From Parachlorella kessleri (Eukaryota > Chlorophyta > Trebouxiophyceae > Chlorellales > Chlorellaceae), in contig BBXU01000720.1 in the NCBI GenBank assembly GCA_001598975.1, positions 1 through 59,869 of the forward strand: a stretch of 59,869 nt of DNA, in the 5' to 3' direction. Of the stretch, positions 35,754 to 46,461 are shown in pieces. A model generated the notes under the pieces. It worked only from the letters and a program-made list of their open reading frames with translations. It searched no databases and was not told the DNA's origin. The position numbers and the translations under genes are program-made. Position 1 is the first letter of the stretch. Each line of letters begins with the position of its first letter.

Positions 35754-36485
35754 CTGACCCTAAGGCTAGTCGCCTTGGAGTCAATCTGAGCCTGGCACAG
35801 ACCTACTGAAGAAGTTGCGCACCCGCCTTAGGGTTGGGGTTAGTGCCCTCTGCTTGTTCCTAGTGCCGTTCGTTACTTTGCTCCTATTACTCTCATAACT
35901 TTGCATATTACAAACACAGCTGCCTGGCTAGTATGGTAATATCAGTGGAAGAGCGAAACACAAAGCTTACGCACCACAGACAAGTCTTATGGCCAGCCAT
36001 GTGCGCGCTCTTCCAAGTGGTCCAACTTCTGGGGTTGACATGCTCTATGCAGTCGGCGGACGCGTCTATAGGTGCAAGCTGTACACATGCCTGGTGGTCA
36101 ACTGTTCAACAAATGAGGAAGCTCCACGCCACCAGGTTCTGCTAACAACATACCGAGTTTAATACACGATCTGGCCACGGATCTCCCCGTCCGGGTGAGC
36201 TACGGTATGTACATTGACCTGCAGCAAAGACCAACAAACCCTTCATGTTTTGGGTATCACGGAGCGTCATTGTAGGTGTACCACATGCAGCACGGGTCCC
36301 AGACATGCGGCCCTAACGGCAACCCTGAGACTATCCATAGCCACCGTACCCACACAACACTCCCAACACTCGCTTGGCAAGAGGCAATAAGTCAAGCGCA
36401 CTGCGGCACAGCGGCACGCCCACATGTGCCTACAGCAATGTTGCCTGGGCCATTAATGCCTGGGCCAACATCAGGGCGCTGGCGC
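35754..36485. other. Intergenic region downstream of the CHRD gene
   Basis: About 730 bases with no gene recognised. It likely holds the 3' UTR of the minus-strand CHRD gene; a TGTAA on the minus strand at 35912-35908 is a possible poly(A) signal. Confidence 0.4.
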
Positions 36486-38152
36486 TCAAGCAGTCGCCCA
36501 GCTCGTTCCTTGCATCCAGCGCGCGGTCTTCTCCTCACAGTCCGCAACTTTGGAACAGTCCAGCAAGCAAGCCAGATCACCCGGCCTGAAGTGCCAACCT
36601 ACGTATGTGTCATTCTTCTTCATCAGGGCGATTAGGTCTGCAACCTTCTTAGAGGCTAGGGGTCCAGTCAGGTTGCCGGTGGTGATGTCGCCGGTGTACT
36701 CCAACACTGCAGGCAGGCCAACATACAGCGTCGTGGACAGAAGGGCAGCTGGGACCCAGTAGGCCGTGACGGGCGGTGCACATTTGACCTCGGAGACAAC
36801 AGCAGCCCCTAGAGCAGGTGGAAACGCCATGGCACCCCTGCAAGTTTCTGACAACCACTCCCAAGCTCTGGCCAGAGGAGCAGTCCAAGGTGGCATGGCA
36901 AGCAGCCGAGCAGCTGCGCTGCAGTCACGCATGCGGAGGGCGGGCATAGCGTTGTGTAGGCGCGCACTTGGGCCACTGGCTGGGGTTGTGAGCTTTGGCT
37001 GGGTCGCGTTCTCGGGCACCAGCTGGAGAACCACAGGGCCGTTCTGGCCAGCAGAGCCCTGCAGTACAGCCGTTCCACAGGCTCAGGGCATTTTGGCCAG
37101 CAAAGCCCTGCAGTGCAGCTGTTCCACAGGCTCGGGGGGACCTGACAGAGACCTGGTATCGTGCATTGTGGGTTGTGGTAGCAGGTGTGCAACGGAAACC
37201 CAGGCGGGCGGGGAGACACAAACGAGCAAATGGCATTGCTGTAAGCACACCTAAGCAAGATCGTGGAACTGTGCCACCGGCCCTGGGGATTTAAGAGGAG
37301 CAATCACTGTCGCGCACTACCGGTGCTGCAAGGCAACTGCAGCATCTGCACACCACATGGACCGTGGGCAGCGTATCAGGTTGTATCTTAGCTCTGGCAT
37401 GACGGACTGTTGTCTTGCAAAGGCCAGCTACCCAGTCGCCATGCACATGCCTGCCAATGGAGCAGCATGCTGCTAGACGGAGCCTCACCCTGCCTGTTAG
37501 CCAGGCGTGTGTAGGTCCACTTTCACCACACCACAACCATCACTGACGAACAGCGGGTACACACAATTACGTACTGAGTGCTCACCTGGTGAATGTGGGC
37601 CATGATGACCTCGTTGGCATTCTTGATGGTCAATGTCCACTTGCCGAGGCCGCCCTCCGTCTCCTCCGCCTCCCAGGTGCCACTTGCTGTGGTGGTGAGG
37701 GGAGGCACCTGCAGTACATGGGTAGCGGCCACCTGCTCAACGACAGTGACTTTCATTCGCAGTGTGCCAGCTGGCAGTGCAATGGTAGGCAGCTGCCAGT
37801 CGGGACATTGTCAGCGCGCATGAACCTGGGGCACTTGCTAAGCCAGGAACAGCACCCCATACCCACCACTCTGCCATGCTTGTTCGTGTGTGATCTGCGT
37901 CTTGCTGAAGGGCATCCAACCCAACGTTGCCATGCAACATGCAGTCCTGACAATGCATGCCACTCCACTGGTACAGGGCTGGCAATGACAGGTAAAACCA
38001 CGGCCATGCGCAACAGCCTGAGCATGAGCCCTGCACTGCATTTGCCTGACCTGGTTTGCGCCAGTTAGTGTGGCGGTTGCATTCTTGGCCCTGGCGCCTG
38101 GCACAAGAATGACTGTCGCCAGGAGGCAAACGAAAGCAAGGAAGGTCCTCAT
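36486..38152 (-). CDS. Secreted CHRD-domain protein
   Basis: Three exons, 38152-38051, 37792-37586 and 37058-36486, joined in phase 0, give about 293 aa. Residues 1-22 (MRTFLAFVCLLATVILVPGA) are a signal peptide. The CHRD domain, first described in chordin and widespread in extracellular proteins, shows as ATLTGANQ, PPLTTTASGTW, LTIKNANEVIMAHIHQ and, across the last splice, GSAGQNGPVVLQL. The C-terminal half contains GDITTGNLTGP and CLLDCSKVADCEEK, possibly a second diverged CHRD copy or a Cys-bonded tail. Several Asn-X-Ser/Thr sites fit a secreted or cell-wall protein. The splice acceptor of exon 3 lies in a local 49-base duplication. An extra intron in the last exon cannot be excluded. Confidence 0.8.
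37040..37137. repeat. 49-base tandem duplication across a splice acceptor
   Basis: The block TGGCCAGCAGAGCCCTGCAG at 37045-37064 recurs as TGGCCAGCAAAGCCCTGCAG 49 bases later, each followed by a GTTCCACAGGCTC block. On the minus strand each copy supplies a CTGCAG acceptor and the start of the third CHRD exon. Confidence 0.7.
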
Positions 38153-39607
38153 CCTGGGGCAACACAAAACTGAGCAACTCTGATCAGCTGAATTACCCAG
38201 CTGTGCTTTGTGCTCTGGGGCAAACGGCTGCGAGGGTGTGGGCTGCTGTGCTAAACGCAATTATCCAAACATGAGCCCCAAACGACCTGGCAGTTTGCCA
38301 CGGCAGCCACACGACCGCAATCATTCTCCATGGAAATCGCCTTGGACAGCGCAACCCTTGCAGAAAGTCAGCTATTGCATTCTCACTAGCAACAACCGAA
38401 GCCCCTATAGATTGTGCCGGCCTGCATGATGGAGCACGGGCCGCTCAAAGTTACTAAAAATTACACTTTCGTAGGGCTCCCTACTTGCCTGTTGGGGGGT
38501 TGCTGACAGCACGATATAGTGAACTATGCCACAGCTGATCCAACCGGTGGAAAAGACCTCAGAAAAACGTGAGAGGCAAGAGGACCACCCATGGTAGGTC
38601 CAAGAATTGATGAATATCCTATACTGGTCACCCAGCTTCCCCGGTAGCTCCCCTGCTCATGGTCCTTCATCTGGGACCTAAGTCAGGCCCTGTACAGTCA
38701 GAAGATAGCCACAGACCCTGTCTAGAGTAGCCAAGCAATCTCCATACCTGGCAACAGCTGTACATGCCCAACAGCTTGAAACCAAGCACAGTGCAACAGA
38801 ATGCAAGGTTTCCGTCACACTGTGGCACCCACTCCTCGTCAGTCCCTACTACTGCATGGTCACTTGCATTTACAGAACCACATGTGCAAAGAAGTTCTCA
38901 CAGCGGCAACCAGAGTACCTAAAGACCTTAAGCCACTGGGCAAGCATCAAGTACAAACCAACCGCAGTCACAAGAGGTGGATACGCTTGTGCTGATGCTG
39001 CCATGCCAAGGACCAGGAAAGCAGAGCTCGAGAGGAAGACCAAGCAGCGTGCAACAGCTGCCATCTGACTAGGTACAGCCTGGCACAAGAGACTCCAGCC
39101 ACTGGCGCTCTGGTACAGACAGGTGCTGCACCAGTTGCGGGCACCAGCAGACCACCGGCTGTGAAGCCCTTGCCAGGATCCACACCATTAGCTCTGCCGG
39201 CAGCTGCAGGCCAACAGATCTGCGCCCCTGTCGCCGCTGCTGGCTGCGCGTGACCGGTCTCTGGTAGAGCGCTATCGACCGCCTCTTAAACCCGCGGCAG
39301 CCGTTGATCAGCAGCAACGTGCTGGCAGCTTGCCTGAACAGCCTGGGATACAGGAAGTGGCTGTCTGGAGACCATCCTCGACAGCTGGCTGTCACCAGCA
39401 TAAACCTGCAGGACCCAAGTACACCGCGTCAATGACGGGCTGTTCTTTAGCAAGGGGTCAACACACCTTCAACAGGAATACTGGCGAGCAGTGGCGGGTT
39501 GCAAGTACGTCATAGTACAGGTTTCATTACCACCCTGGAGCTTGGTTTCCGCGCCATGCCAAAGCTGCCTCCCAAACCTAAACAGCACCTACGGGCCGGA
39601 ACGCGGC
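38153..39607. other. Region between the CHRD and ankyrin genes
   Basis: About 1.45 kb, minus-strand genes on both sides. It holds the CHRD promoter and the ankyrin 3' UTR. The only coding hint is the signal-peptide open frame at 38870-39064, listed separately. Confidence 0.4.
38870..39064 (-). CDS. Possible secreted small protein or first exon (weak)
   Basis: An ATG at 39064 opens 64 codons starting MAAVARCLVFLSSSAFLVLG, followed by AASAQA, a textbook signal peptide with a cleavage site. The rest is short and not recognised. It could be the first exon of an unresolved gene with a donor near the YPPL codons, a remnant of a CHRD-like gene, or chance. Confidence 0.25.
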   Translation of the reverse strand: MAAVARCLVFLSSSAFLVLGMAASAQAYPPLVTAVGLYLMLAQWLKVFRYSGCRCENFFAHVVL

Positions 39608-42600
39608 CTACCCCATGCTGTCGTGGGCCCATGGTTTCGGCATTGCCAGCAGCTCGGCCATGTACTGGGGGGGTAGCTCCACGAGGAAAGCACCGGCACG
39701 AGTCAGAACAGGGACCTGGCGCCATAATGCCAGTGCTGGGGCCGCATGTGCCATGGTTAAACCCTCCTGAAGACAGAAGAGGGGCGGAGCCTTGCATGAC
39801 AGCTCCAAGGCTGGGTATGACTGTCCTTTGTGGCTGTCGTGCTGACAGGGGTGCGCTGCACAACAGCATGCTCGGCCCAGCTGCAAGGAGTCCTACATGG
39901 TAGAGCCGCCGAGGGGAGGCCAGTAAAGATTTGGTTGAGACAGCACCAAACGCTACCAGGCATGCCCTGCACGCTGCCCCGTCGAACCCATTCACCCAAA
40001 ACCTCCATATGCTGCCAACAAAGGACTGCAGAATGCAGCCCTACCTGCGGGTCGGGTTCCGGGGCATAGAGGAGCTTCCCCAATGCTTTGTCCAGGGCAA
40101 ACCATATGCTGGTCATTGTCCCGCCCATCTGTGTCAGCATGGCCGCTGCCTGGCCCACCAAAGGCCAGCTAGCCATAAGCAGCGTCAGCAGCTCGACACT
40201 GCCCAGATGCAGCACTGCCTCAAGCAGAACCCCTGGGCTGGGTTGGCTGTACAGCCAGTACCGAGGGTAGCAGTAATGCAGCAATGCCTGCATAGGACCG
40301 GGAGCTACCGTCATCATGAAATACTAGTCATTCAGCATGCCGCTGTATAAATAGCTTGGCTGCTGGAACATCAAGAGGGCAAAGCAATGCGACGGCTTGC
40401 GCATGCAGCAGCACCTTACTGAGGCTCAGTCAGGGCAACAATGCATACCTCCCCCAAAACGCATGCGAGGAGACTGACTGTCAGTGTTTTGGAACCAAAT
40501 CGCTTCACCAATGATTTTATAGGGCAACTCTCACAACAAGTCAAGGGATATGTTTTACAGTCTAGCTCCGAACTGTGACGAACGGCGCCAGATATCCCAG
40601 AAGTACTGACTTGAAATATACATTCACTAGTCCTGCTGCCCCTCATAAACAAAGGCTGACCTGTGTCAACTCCAGGTGTGCTTTGGAGGCTTGCATGCAT
40701 GGCCGCTCCGGGCCATACACCAGCTCATCCAGCAGAGTATCCAGCCACACTTGCAGCACACTTGGGCCATCAGGGAATGCTGGGTTGCCTGGTAGCCCGG
40801 ATGCCAAAGCGAGCATCCTGTGAAAACATTAAGAGGCCCAGCATCAAGCACTTCCTCTATATTCCTCACTGTGCAGTGTAGGTTGAGAAATGTCAGTATA
40901 TGCTAGCACCCGGATGGGCAGGAGTTGCAATCGTGGCCCAGCACACAGATGCAGCAGGTGTCACAAGCACAAGTCCAAGAAGGGAGTTGCTGGCTTTGCC
41001 CCGACCAGGAACAAGCCGAGATGACCCACTCACTCGACCACTTTCAGCACGATGGCTGGCAGCTCATGCAGCAGCTCCCCCGACACCAGAGAGAGCGTAT
41101 AATGCAGGGGCCGAAACGTGCCACCAGCCAGCACAGGCTGCAGTGGGTCAGCCCCAGCCTCCAGCAAAATATCAAGCAGCGACAGCAACCCTCTCTGGCG
41201 CTCTGGCGGCACACGGCACGCCGGCTTCAAAGCGTCTAGCACCAGGCCAAGGCAGCTGAATTCGCCAGCGAGTGTGTAGGCGTTGGGTTCACAACCTGCA
41301 GCGACGAGCCGCTGCAGCGAGCGGCACAAGCACAGACCTTGAAGATCCAGCAGACCACATGGCAAGACAGCTTTTGCTTGCATGCAAAAACGCCCAAAGC
41401 CCCTCTCTGTAGGCAGCTGACAGAAGAGCGGTCAAGGCTGAGTGAAAGTTTAAGAAAAAGCTGACAATGCCAGGTTTACAATCTGTGGGAGGAAGGAGTC
41501 GAGAGCTGGGCCCCCTCCAGCGCCGCGGCTGCCTCTGTCCAGCAGCGAACTTCATGATCTCCATGGCAAGCCTCAGCAGCCAGTACAGACATGTAGCTCC
41601 CACATGCTATCAGTCGCTGAAAACATGGCATCGTACGAGCTCACCTGCACCACCCTTCGGCAGCGATCCACATCAAAGTCATGGCAGGGGTCTAGGCAGT
41701 CAAGCAGGTTGTGGAGTGGGGTCAGGCCGTCATTGTCAACCACCGAAGCGTCAGCACCCAGCTCCAGCAAGGTATCCAGCAGATCCAGCTGATACTCCCA
41801 GCTGCAGCCCGAGTGGCCCATGCTCCGGGCAAGTGCTGCTAGAGGCAGCCGCTCATCCCACATGCTGCTGCTGGGGTCGGCTCCAGCAGCAACCGCGCGG
41901 CGCGCCAGAGCGCACCACTCCAGTTCTGAGCTGTTCCAACACAGGAAAGCCAGCTGCGCAAGCCAGGGATACGCCTCTGGTGGCATGGCAGCACCAGCTT
42001 CTAGGAGGACAGACATTAGACTGAGGTCCTCGCGCTCAAATGCGAACATTAGCGCTGTCCACCCTTGCTTATCAGCGGCATTAATGGGACAGCCACCCGC
42101 CAGCAGCTTGCGAACCAGTCCAGATGGAGCTGGGCGCCGGTAAGCCGCAAGGGCGATCAGCGCCGTCCTGCAGAACATGTATCGATTAGACTTGCATGTA
42201 GGTATAGAACAGAGCTGTACACCTTGCCATGCGGGGCCTGTCACCCCAGAAGGCCATCAGGCAAAGGCATATCCCTGCTGAGTGAGTGGCAGGAGCAGCC
42301 CAAGTCCACCTGGCCTTACCTGCCCCTGTTGTCGACTCCTGTCGCAGGGGCGCCGCTGGACAGCAGAAACTCAGTCACTTCATGACTCTCATCTAGTGCC
42401 GCCACCACTAAGAGGCCCGCTACCAGGACAGGCTCCTTTTTCCGAAGTATGCCAAGTAAGGCAGCCCTGCTTGTGAGGCGGGGGTGTGCAGCAAGGAGCT
42501 TGTGGGCGCCTTGAAGCATGGAGGCCGGCAACAAGTCCACGCATGCTGAAACGGCACGGGGGTCGAAGCCCAGGTGGTTCAGGAGCTGTGCTAGCGCTTC

Positions 42601-42624
42601 CTCAGCCCTTCGTGTGAGCGGCAT
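39608..42624 (-). CDS. Ankyrin-repeat protein
   Basis: Six exons, 42624-42320, 42167-41645, 41311-41034, 40817-40661, 40287-40045 and 39766-39608, join in frame to about 554 aa starting MPLTRRAEEALAQLL. Ankyrin units are visible in the first half: EVTEFLLSSGAPATGVDNRG, GWTALMFAFEREDLSLM with VLLEAGA, LLDTLLELGADASVVDNDG with LTPLHNLLDC, and LLDILLEAGADPLQPVLAGG with PLHYTLSLV. The C-terminal third is helical (LLEAVLHLGSVELLTLL, YMAELLAMPKPW) and may be further, degenerate repeats. No signal peptide, kinase or F-box was found. Ankyrin proteins bind other proteins; the partner is unknown. The acceptor at 41311 was chosen to keep phase and the repeat pattern, and another exon between 41645 and 41311 is possible. 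Confidence 0.8.
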
Positions 42625-42965
42625 GTTGCTCTCGCATATCCCTGCACAAGCGGCTTTCCCACAACCGAGAGCCGTAATGTCAGAGATAGGTTTGCCTGTT
42701 TAAGCTCACATTGCTGGGCTGCAACAAAAGAACTGCTTGTTGCGCCCAAGAGTTGCATGCTCAGCGATGCTGCTGGGTCAAGTCATGCTTCAAGTCAGCC
42801 AGGCTGTCCCCTAAAGCTCGCCTGCCTTTCTTACTGACACCTTCGCTTACCAAACGGCTCGGCTCGTACCTCTCCTGCTAAAAGCGTTTGCTCTCGCATG
42901 CTTTCTGATCATCTAGCGGCACTATCTCGTCAATAAGTCGGCCTGGCAACGCTGTTTACGAGCAA
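42625..42965. promoter_or_regulatory. Shared upstream region of the ankyrin and H1-like genes
   Basis: 341 bases between divergent start codons. No TATA box or other named element was recognised; the regulatory role follows from position only. Confidence 0.45.
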
Positions 42966-44284
42966 ATGGAGAGCAGACTGAGGCTGAAGAAAGAGGGGAG
43001 AACAGATACACCAGCCAATCCACAGCCTGCTGTTCCACTGAACGTGCTAATGGAAGTAAGCCACGTTCAACAACAGACTGCAGGTTCTTGGCACCCACCG
43101 AATGTGGTTTACTGAACTGTTTAATGAACTGCACGCTGCCTTTCACTGGTGCAGTGTGCTGTGGCAGAGCTTGATGTCCTTCAGCCGGGCACCTCAGTTG
43201 TACTGGACGGCGTTGAGCCAGCCTTTGCCAGCTTACAACCAGCAGGCGTTCCAGCTGCACCACCAGACGGTAGTGCTCCCAGTCTGCAGCAGGAAGAGCA
43301 CCAGCAGCCGCAAAGTGGCAAGAAGCGCAAGGCCGATGAGCCTGCTCCTGTGTCAGGTATGCTAGGACGCAGTTCTTGCCCATGCGATGCGGCATGCTAT
43401 CTTTCATGTTGGTGGTGGCAGGCAAAGCGAACAGTGGTGAGTTTCAGGAAGAATGTACTGAGAGGGCAGGATATCTATTACCAAGAGACCCAGAACAGAC
43501 CACAACTGCCAGCTTGACTGTGCCACAGTTGGGGTTTGCTGCAGCCGGCAGGCAGGCACGGCGGCCCAAGGCCCAAGCCCGCTACCAGGAGCAATATGAC
43601 ACTGACAGCAGCTGGGAGTCTGCCTCGCCAGGTAGGACGGACTGTAGCAATCACAAGGCTGCCTTCTATGCAGATTGAAATGGGTGCTTGCTGACGGCCA
43701 CTTACTCGAAGTTGTGTCAAGTGTGAGAGCCACACCTATGGCAGTTGTGACTTCATAGACAAGTTTGGGGGTATTGCTATCTCATGCTGCAGCCGCAAAG
43801 CCCACGGCCTCGGTGGAGTACAAAGCAACTGATGATGAGCCCAGCAGTGACAGTGAATCCGACTTCGAGATGGACGAGTCTGGTGGGTTCTATACTACAG
43901 CCCACAGGTGCTTGGCTGTAGCTTCCGTGTTGTAATCTAGCTGAGATGGGTGAGAGTCTTTGGACGTATATCCTGGTTATCGGTAAATAAGGCCAAATGC
44001 AACCATCGACCAGCTGTATTTTGGAGGTGCACCTCAAATGTGCCAATTCTTCTCTCTGCTAAAGTTACTGCACGTGGGCGTGCAGATGAAGACGACTACG
44101 CTCCCAAGCCTAAGCGGGCAAAGAAGGGAGCCGCCAGCGGCGCAGCAGCAAAGAAGGGACCTGCCAGTGGTGCGCCAGCCAAAAAGAGCGCTGGTGGTGC
44201 GGCAGCAAAGAAGAGCACTGTGCCAGCAGCATCTGCAGGCAGGAAGCAGCCACCCAAGAAGTCAGCAGCAGCAGCAAAGCCGTC

Positions 44285-44318
<34 letters not shown>

Positions 44319-45258
44319 AAGCCGTCCAAGGCAGCAGCAGCAGCAGCGGCCAAGCCTTCAAAATCAGTACCTGCAGCCAAATCTGCTGACCCTTGTGCAG
44401 GTGGGTGATGTGTATTGTCATGTTGTTGGCAACAATGGCTGCATGAATCCCATTTGGCGGCTTCCTTGGCTTCTGGGCATGGGCCAGTGTTGACTAGGCC
44501 CTGTCCCTCACAGATTTCTCAATACCACCAAATCATTGGCTGATAACTGAAGGCAAGGTCCTGGCTGCAGAGCTAGCCATACCAGCAGTAGAGTCGGCTG
44601 CCTTGTTGGAGGGTGAGCCTGGACAAATAGAGCTGGAAGACTATGAGCAGCCTAGGGAAGCAGATGGCGGCCAACCACCGGCGGCCGTAGCAGCTCCAGT
44701 CATCGCTGCGCCCGCAGCTGTGTCAATACCGGCAGATCCCAAACCCAGTGCTAAAGCTAAACGCCCAGCAGCAGGCAAGTCTTGCGGAGCAGCAGCAGTG
44801 AATGCAGTGGCAGCAAAGCTACCTCCCAAGAAGCCTGCCACAGCAAAGCCTGCAGCAGGAGGGTTCAAGCCGCCAGTGATGGACTCGACTGTGGCAGCAG
44901 CAGGCGGACCCAAAGCAGAGACCGGCAAGGCTGCAGCGCCTCCGAGCCGCCAACCCCTGGCACCAGCGCAGCAGCCAGCAGGCATCAAGCTTGGCGGGCG
45001 GCCAGGCGTCAGGCACGGCCCCATCAAACTGCCAGAAGGTGGGACTGCAGGGATGTTCTCCATCACTAATGAAATTTTGCGTATCCAATGCCATATGACT
45101 GCGGTCTCTCTATCCTTTCCTATGGACAGGACTCCACCATGCATGCCGCCCACGGAAGACCCCAACACTGTGTCCCCTTTCTCGACCTGAGCTGCTTCAC
45201 CATTGCAGGGCAACCGCAGTACCGTGTGCCCGGGCTTAGGAGGAAGACACCTAAGTAG
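42966..45258 (+). CDS. Ala/Lys/Pro-rich basic nuclear-type protein (H1-tail-like)
   Basis: Seven exons, 42966-43055, 43155-43356, 43422-43631, 43793-43882, 44086-44400, 44514-45038 and 45209-45258; all phases close, giving about 493 aa starting MESRLRLKKEGRTD. Features in order: a short segment with CAVAELDVLQPG; a nuclear-localisation-like GKKRKADEP; an acidic patch (DDEPSSDSESDFEMDE); a basic Ala/Lys region with repeats of the type KPSKAAAAAA and AKKGPASGAPAKK; a second Ala/Pro-rich half; and the end YRVPGLRRKTPK. The Lys/Ala/Pro composition resembles histone H1 tails and other chromatin-compacting proteins, but no globular H1 or HMG domain is present. DNA or chromatin binding is inferred from composition; the function is unknown. 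Confidence 0.7.
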
Positions 45259-46461
45259 GAGATGCCTCCACTGCACGCCTGATGTGGTTTCCATGGCATA
45301 TCTATTCTTGCAGTTACATTCAGTCTGATGTACATGTACACTACCTTACGATTATCATCACGCTACATCTGCAAGCCAGTGAAACATCAGGAACACAAAA
45401 CTAGCCTCGCAGGACTTGGTGTCAGTGGAGTTTTTGGAGCATGAGCACTACATTCATCCAACATTATGTGAAGCAATATGTACACTACAGCAGAAAGATG
45501 TGAGCCCAAAAGGAGCGTGGATACTTGCCAGGCTCGAAGGGACTATCAGGCCGTCATGTTGACCAACCAGGGAGACCACATCGATCATGCACCCTGCAAC
45601 AACCCCAGAGCTTGCTTGATGCGCACTAGAAGGTGATCGCTAATGTGCAATCTATAAACTACATACAACATGATGCAGCACAATGCAAAGGGACTCACCG
45701 TGCAATGTGCAGCAAGCCAATCACAGGGCTTGTCCCTAACACTCAAACCACAGCTACTTGCAGGAAAAAAGGAGTTACTTGCATTCGCACAAAATTGTGG
45801 CACCGTGCGACCATACGTGAGGAACAAATACTGATGCTTGGTGCAAGAATAGCAGAGGAAAAGCGCGAATCCTGCCCGACTTATTTAGCTAGCGGCATTT
45901 GTTCTACCAATCAGAGTGTCATGCAAAAGCCATCCGTATGATCCCAGCAATGCAAGAACAGAAGCATGCATCATCCGCAAGACGCGACCCTCAACCGCAA
46001 CCACAAAGGACATTCACAACATTACTTAGCCATCCAAAGGATGCCTAGTGCCTCCCGTGATCACTTGGCAGCTGCTGCGCGCCTAGCTGCAGCAGTAGGG
46101 GGCGGAGGCGGGGCGCGGTGTGCCCTCATGGGGGACAGCTCAGCAAAGGTGGGGTCAATAAAAGGGTTGGTCTTGCCCTGCAGTTAGATTGCCATAAGAG
46201 TTGCTTGGTCATCAAGAGGCGCACGGTGATAAGAGTTATGACGTGATCAACAGGCAGGCATCTTTAGACACACCCTGAGTTCAGCTGTGGCATTTTCGAC
46301 CGCTTCAACTGCAGTGAGACAGTGTAGAGAGGGTACTGTTGCCCATGATCAAATCACAATCCGCTAGCATACCGGCAGAAATGAAGAGCAACCCCACGCA
46401 AGGCGATGGGTAACTGATGTGGCAGGCACCCACTCTCTGCCCCTTTAGTTGTAAGCGTCTA
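45259..46461. other. Intergenic region between two converging genes
   Basis: About 1.2 kb between the ends of a plus-strand and a minus-strand gene. It should hold both 3' UTRs. Nothing else was recognised. Confidence 0.5.

Noticed and set aside
39069..39401. Minus-strand open frame of 110 codons with an F-box-like LPAELMVWIL
   Set aside because: A single short resemblance, no start context, no splice partners and no further domain; likely chance within the ankyrin 3' region.
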